Source: Glaciecola sp. UBA2563 (GTDB lineage: Bacteria; Pseudomonadota; Gammaproteobacteria; Enterobacterales; Alteromonadaceae). Taken from it: a DNA stretch of 8,900 nt. A program made the position numbers and the translations under genes. The notes beneath the pieces are model-generated. The model searched no databases, had not been told where the DNA came from, and saw nothing but the letters and a program-made list of their open reading frames with translations. Below are positions 6,389 to 8,900 of this stretch, piece by piece. Position 1 is the stretch's first letter. The number at the start of each line of letters is the position of its first letter. Location of the stretch: positions 1 through 8,900 of the forward strand of contig DDLV01000013.1 of NCBI GenBank assembly GCA_002340325.1, given 5' to 3'.

Positions 6389-7537
6389 CTAATCTCCAAA
6401 CCCTAGTTGCAGTTTGACATAATCAATTGCTTTATCAATCAAGCTGCCCTCGTTTACTTCTTCCAATGTCACTAACGGAAAGGTAGCTAGTGTTTCATTT
6501 TCAATTTTGAAAACGATACTGCCGACGTTTTGCCCCTTATCCAGCGGTGCTTTTAACTGCTGATCTATTTCGAAATGGGCATTCAAATTCTTTGACTGTC
6601 CTCTTGGAATGGTGAGCGTGATATTTTGGTTAATGCCTAGGTCAACTGTATCCTTACTGCCCATGAAAATTTTGTGAGCGACAAAACTATCGCCTGCTTT
6701 ATAGGGATTGACTGTTTCAAAAAACCTAAAGCCATAGCGCAGGAGTTTTTTGTTTTCAGTTTTTCGGGCCTGTTCACTTTCCGTGCCCATAACGACTGAA
6801 ATGAGTCGCATATCGCCTTGCGTTGAGGAAGTGATTAGGCTGTATCCCGCATCAGATGTGTGCCCAGTTTTAATGCCGTCAACATTAAGGCTCTTATCCC
6901 ATAATAAGCTGTTGCGGTTAAATTGTTTTATACCGTTGTAAGAAAATTCACGCTGACTATAAAAAGCATACATTTCGGGCAGCTCTTCAATCAAAGCTTG
7001 TGACAAAATTGCCATATCTCGCGGTGAAGTGTAATGATCTGCATCGTGCAAGCCGTGTGTGTTTACAAAATTACTTTGCGTCATACCAAGATTAGCAGCG
7101 TGTGCATTCATCATGCTAGCAAATGCAGATTCAGTACCTGCAACGTGTTCGGCTATTGCAACGCATGCATCATTACCAGATTGAACGATAATCCCTTGTA
7201 GGAGTTCATTTACGGTAACAGTCGTATTTACCTCGATAAACATTTTAGAAGAGTCTGGAAAATTCTTCGCCCAGGCATTTTCAGACACCTTTACTTCATC
7301 GTTAAGACTTATGTTTCCGGCTTCTAGTTCTTTGCCGACAACGTAAACAGTCATTATCTTCGTCAAACTTGCAGGATGAAGCCGCTGATCTGCATTCTTT
7401 GATGCTATTTCGTGCCCGTTTTGAAAATCCATCAACAGATAGCCTCCTGCTGCAACAGAGGGGGCTGGCGGGACCACGATGTTTGCTTGAACACTCGATA
7501 TCGTGAGTAGTGAAATAAACAGTATAATAGCGCGCAT
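6389..7537 (-). CDS. dacA: D-alanyl-D-alanine carboxypeptidase, PBP5/PBP6 type
   Basis: Periplasmic penicillin-binding protein of low molecular mass that removes the terminal D-Ala from peptidoglycan pentapeptides and so limits cross-linking and maintains cell shape. The 382-residue precursor has a Sec signal peptide (1-18, cleavage probably after SVQA), then a peptidase S11 domain with the three active-site motifs S57-L-T-K60, S120-G-N122 and K223-T-G225. A PBP5 C-terminal beta domain covers about 275-365. The tail EGSLIDKAIDYVKLQLGFGD resembles the amphipathic helix that anchors PBP5 to the outer face of the inner membrane. The ATG is preceded by AGGA six bases upstream. First gene of a tight unit with ybeD, lipB and lipA. 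DacC/PBP6 would be the alternative name; the neighbours favour dacA. Confidence 0.95.
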   Translation of the reverse strand: MRAIILFISLLTISSVQANIVVPPAPSVAAGGYLLMDFQNGHEIASKNADQRLHPASLTKIMTVYVVGKELEAGNISLNDEVKVSENAWAKNFPDSSKMFIEVNTTVTVNELLQGIIVQSGNDACVAIAEHVAGTESAFASMMNAHAANLGMTQSNFVNTHGLHDADHYTSPRDMAILSQALIEELPEMYAFYSQREFSYNGIKQFNRNSLLWDKSLNVDGIKTGHTSDAGYSLITSSTQGDMRLISVVMGTESEQARKTENKKLLRYGFRFFETVNPYKAGDSFVAHKIFMGSKDTVDLGINQNITLTIPRGQSKNLNAHFEIDQQLKAPLDKGQNVGSIVFKIENETLATFPLVTLEEVNEGSLIDKAIDYVKLQLGFGD

Positions 7538-7791
7538 GATATGTCCTGAAATTAGGTTTGAATTTTTAGAGTCTGTTGCTCAATTTATATTCAAACGTCA
7601 ACTGATTTTTAAATTAGGGGATGTTTATATTAGTACATTTTTTTAGTCTAGGTACTCGGCCCACTTGGTTATAATAACGCAAAGCACCATCGGTCTAAAG
7701 TAATTGGTATTATATGACACACCTAATTAGCTCGAAACTGAAAAGTCCGGAAAAAATAAAAGTACGTTAGCAGCCTCTCTAACGCTATGGA
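7538..7791 (-). promoter_or_regulatory. rlpA-dacA gap: candidate dacA promoter and long leader
   Basis: This 254-bp gap is AT-rich and has no ORF I can support. On the minus strand a perfect TATAAT (7714-7709) has a poor -35 (TTTCGA, 17 nt upstream), which would give a leader of about 165 nt before dacA. A second possibility is TTGACG at about 7604-7599, but no good -10 lies at the right distance. I recognise no known riboswitch or leader peptide. The part next to rlpA holds a terminator-like hairpin. Confidence 0.3.
7751..7784 (-). terminator. Probable intrinsic terminator of rlpA
   Basis: On the minus strand, just after the rlpA stop codon, CGTTAG and CTAACG (7784-7779 and 7770-7765) form a 6-bp stem with an 8-nt loop. 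After three more bases comes TTTTATTTTTT. The stem is short and the T run is slightly offset, so termination may be partial and some read-through to dacA is possible. Confidence 0.55.
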
Positions 7792-8736
7792 TTAATTTGC
7801 GCTGAGTATTACCGGGAAAGCACTGTTAAAACCAATTTTGGCTAGGTCTTTGATTACCTTTCGTGCCTTTTGTTCATTCTCAAGCGGTCCGATTTGCACT
7901 TTATACAGATTATCATTTCTCGGGAAGTGAGTGGGAAGCTGCAGTAAATCACTGATGCCTTTGGCTAGGTTTTGCGCACGCCGAGTGTCACTAAGTGCTA
8001 ACACCTGAACAAACAATTGATTATCTATTTTCGCAGTTTCGTTTGAATCTGCTGCGTTATTTGTCGATTCATTAACGTCTAGGAGTTTCGGTGCTGGTAA
8101 AGTTTCAACTTTTGCGACCAGCTTCTGTGGCGCCTTTGTAGGCCCATTGCCAATTGTGACATATCCTAATTCATCAATATGAATCACTTCGATTCTGACA
8201 CGACTGGTTCCTTTTTCTTTGAATCCAAGTTTTTTTGCTGCCGCATAAGAAAGGTCAAGAATGCGATCACCGTGAAATGGTCCGCGGTCGTTTATTCTCA
8301 CCGTGGTAACCTTACCATTCTCCAAATTAGTAACACGTGCAAATGAAGGAAGCGGTAGCGTCGTATGTGCTGCTGTAAGTTCAAACATATCAAATACTTC
8401 ACCGTTTGCAGTATTATGGCCATGGAATTTTTGACCGTACCATGACGCTTTTCCTTCTTGCACAAATCCCTTACCTGTTGTCATAGGCGTATAGTATCTG
8501 CCCATGACTTTATACGGTCTATTGTTGCGAACATTGTATTTTTCAAAAGCTGGCACGGGCTCGATATAGTCTATATCTCCGTATGCAAACGTAGGCGCTG
8601 AATCAATCTTTTGCGTATAGCGATATGAAGGATCGCCTGATGATGGGCCAAACATTGAACTAGAGCAGCCTTGCATAAAAAACACAAGCATAAATGTAAC
8701 GATTAGGGGACGAGATCCCTTGTTATGATAGCGCAT
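7792..8736 (-). CDS. rlpA: RlpA family septal peptidoglycan lipoprotein with SPOR domain
   Basis: Predicted outer-membrane lipoprotein of 314 residues. In Pseudomonas aeruginosa RlpA is a lytic transglycosylase that cuts glycan strands lacking stem peptides at the septum; the E. coli protein is reported to lack this activity. Here residues 1-23 form a lipoprotein signal with basic start (RYHNKGSR), hydrophobic core and an unusual lipobox MQGC, placing the lipidated Cys at 24; Ser25 favours outer-membrane sorting. A double-psi beta-barrel domain covers about 92-185, with GKASWYG, the acidic-His segment FELTAAHTTLPLPS (Glu119, His124) and RINDRGPF (Asp150), so probable catalytic residues are kept. 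A linker rich in Asn, Ala and Ser (about 195-238) leads to a SPOR domain (about 239-312, LFVQVLALSD to VQIGPL), which targets denuded glycan at division sites. AAGG lies ten bases before the ATG. Followed by dacA, as in E. coli. Confidence 0.94.
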   Translation of the reverse strand: MRYHNKGSRPLIVTFMLVFFMQGCSSSMFGPSSGDPSYRYTQKIDSAPTFAYGDIDYIEPVPAFEKYNVRNNRPYKVMGRYYTPMTTGKGFVQEGKASWYGQKFHGHNTANGEVFDMFELTAAHTTLPLPSFARVTNLENGKVTTVRINDRGPFHGDRILDLSYAAAKKLGFKEKGTSRVRIEVIHIDELGYVTIGNGPTKAPQKLVAKVETLPAPKLLDVNESTNNAADSNETAKIDNQLFVQVLALSDTRRAQNLAKGISDLLQLPTHFPRNDNLYKVQIGPLENEQKARKVIKDLAKIGFNSAFPVILSAN

Positions 8737-8846
8737 AGAGATGAAACCTTAGAATGATATTTTATGGCTGTGTTTTTTTTAAGTGTTGCTGAGTTTCTAA
8801 AATGTTCATATACAGTTGATTTAAGGTGTTAGTCATTTGAAAGCTT

Positions 8847-8886
8847 CGAATTCACGGATGAATTCGCAGAGCGCCCAGGGATTGGG
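8847..8886. repeat. Compact palindromic element at the right edge
   Basis: CGAATTCA-CGGA-TGAATTCG (8847-8866) is a perfect 8-bp stem with a 4-nt loop. Eight bases further, CCCA-GGGAT-TGGG (8874-8886) forms a second small hairpin. No T run follows either, so a terminator is unlikely. The region is richer in GC than the surrounding AT-rich spacer, and small open frames on both strands run off the edge without recognisable similarity. The double-hairpin layout resembles dispersed intergenic palindromic elements, but a single copy in the window cannot prove this. Confidence 0.4.
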
Positions 8887-8900
8887 TTTACAGCGACTTT

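Noticed and set aside
8829..8900. Short minus-strand frames at the right edge as a possible tail of mltB or another upstream gene
   Set aside because: The two open frames (about 21-23 codons) do not resemble the MltB C-terminus or any other family I know and are interrupted by the palindromic element.
1..8900. Mobile element, CRISPR, tRNA, phage or defence island
   Set aside because: No transposase, integrase, direct-repeat array, tRNA-like cloverleaf or accessory gene is visible; all genes are recognised metabolic, envelope or transport genes in plausible order.

Overview
The window looks like a chromosomal segment of a marine gammaproteobacterium, most likely from the Alteromonadales (Glaciecola/Paraglaciecola/Alteromonas type). 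This is inferred from the moderately AT-rich composition, protein sequences close to the E. coli versions of YbeD, LipA, LipB, DacA and PckA, and the order rlpA-dacA-ybeD-lipB-lipA, which is conserved in gammaproteobacteria. No species-level call can be made from the sequence alone.

Layout. Two genes are on the plus strand at the left: the 3' part of a GPH-family (MelB-like) sugar:cation symporter cut by the window edge (2-1276), and a fused ThrE-type threonine/serine exporter (1408-2634). A strong symmetrical hairpin that contains the exporter's stop codon (about 2619-2646) ends both this unit and the convergent pckA. From there to the right edge all genes are on the minus strand. Read in transcription order, from the right, they are rlpA (8736-7792), a 254-bp gap with a terminator-like hairpin, dacA (7537-6389), ybeD (6385-6122), lipB (6111-5470), lipA (5477-4515), a 239-bp regulatory gap, and pckA (4275-2665).

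How the genes work together. rlpA and dacA act on septal and periplasmic peptidoglycan: a SPOR-domain RlpA lipoprotein and a PBP5-type D,D-carboxypeptidase. dacA, ybeD, lipB and lipA are packed with gaps of 3 and 10 nt and an 8-nt overlap, so they are probably one transcript. LipB attaches octanoate to lipoyl domains, LipA inserts the two sulfurs, and YbeD is a small conserved ACT-like protein of unsettled role. pckA encodes ATP-dependent PEP carboxykinase (gluconeogenesis). It appears to have its own promoter, and several inverted repeats lie upstream of it.

I found no mobile element, CRISPR array, tRNA, rRNA, phage gene, toxin-antitoxin pair or defence system. All genes fall in recognised families. 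The points most worth a second look are the stacked inverted repeats upstream of pckA, the stop-codon-in-loop bidirectional terminator, the internal repeat in the exporter, and a short palindromic element at the right edge that may belong to a dispersed repeat family. I do not see an undescribed multi-gene system here.
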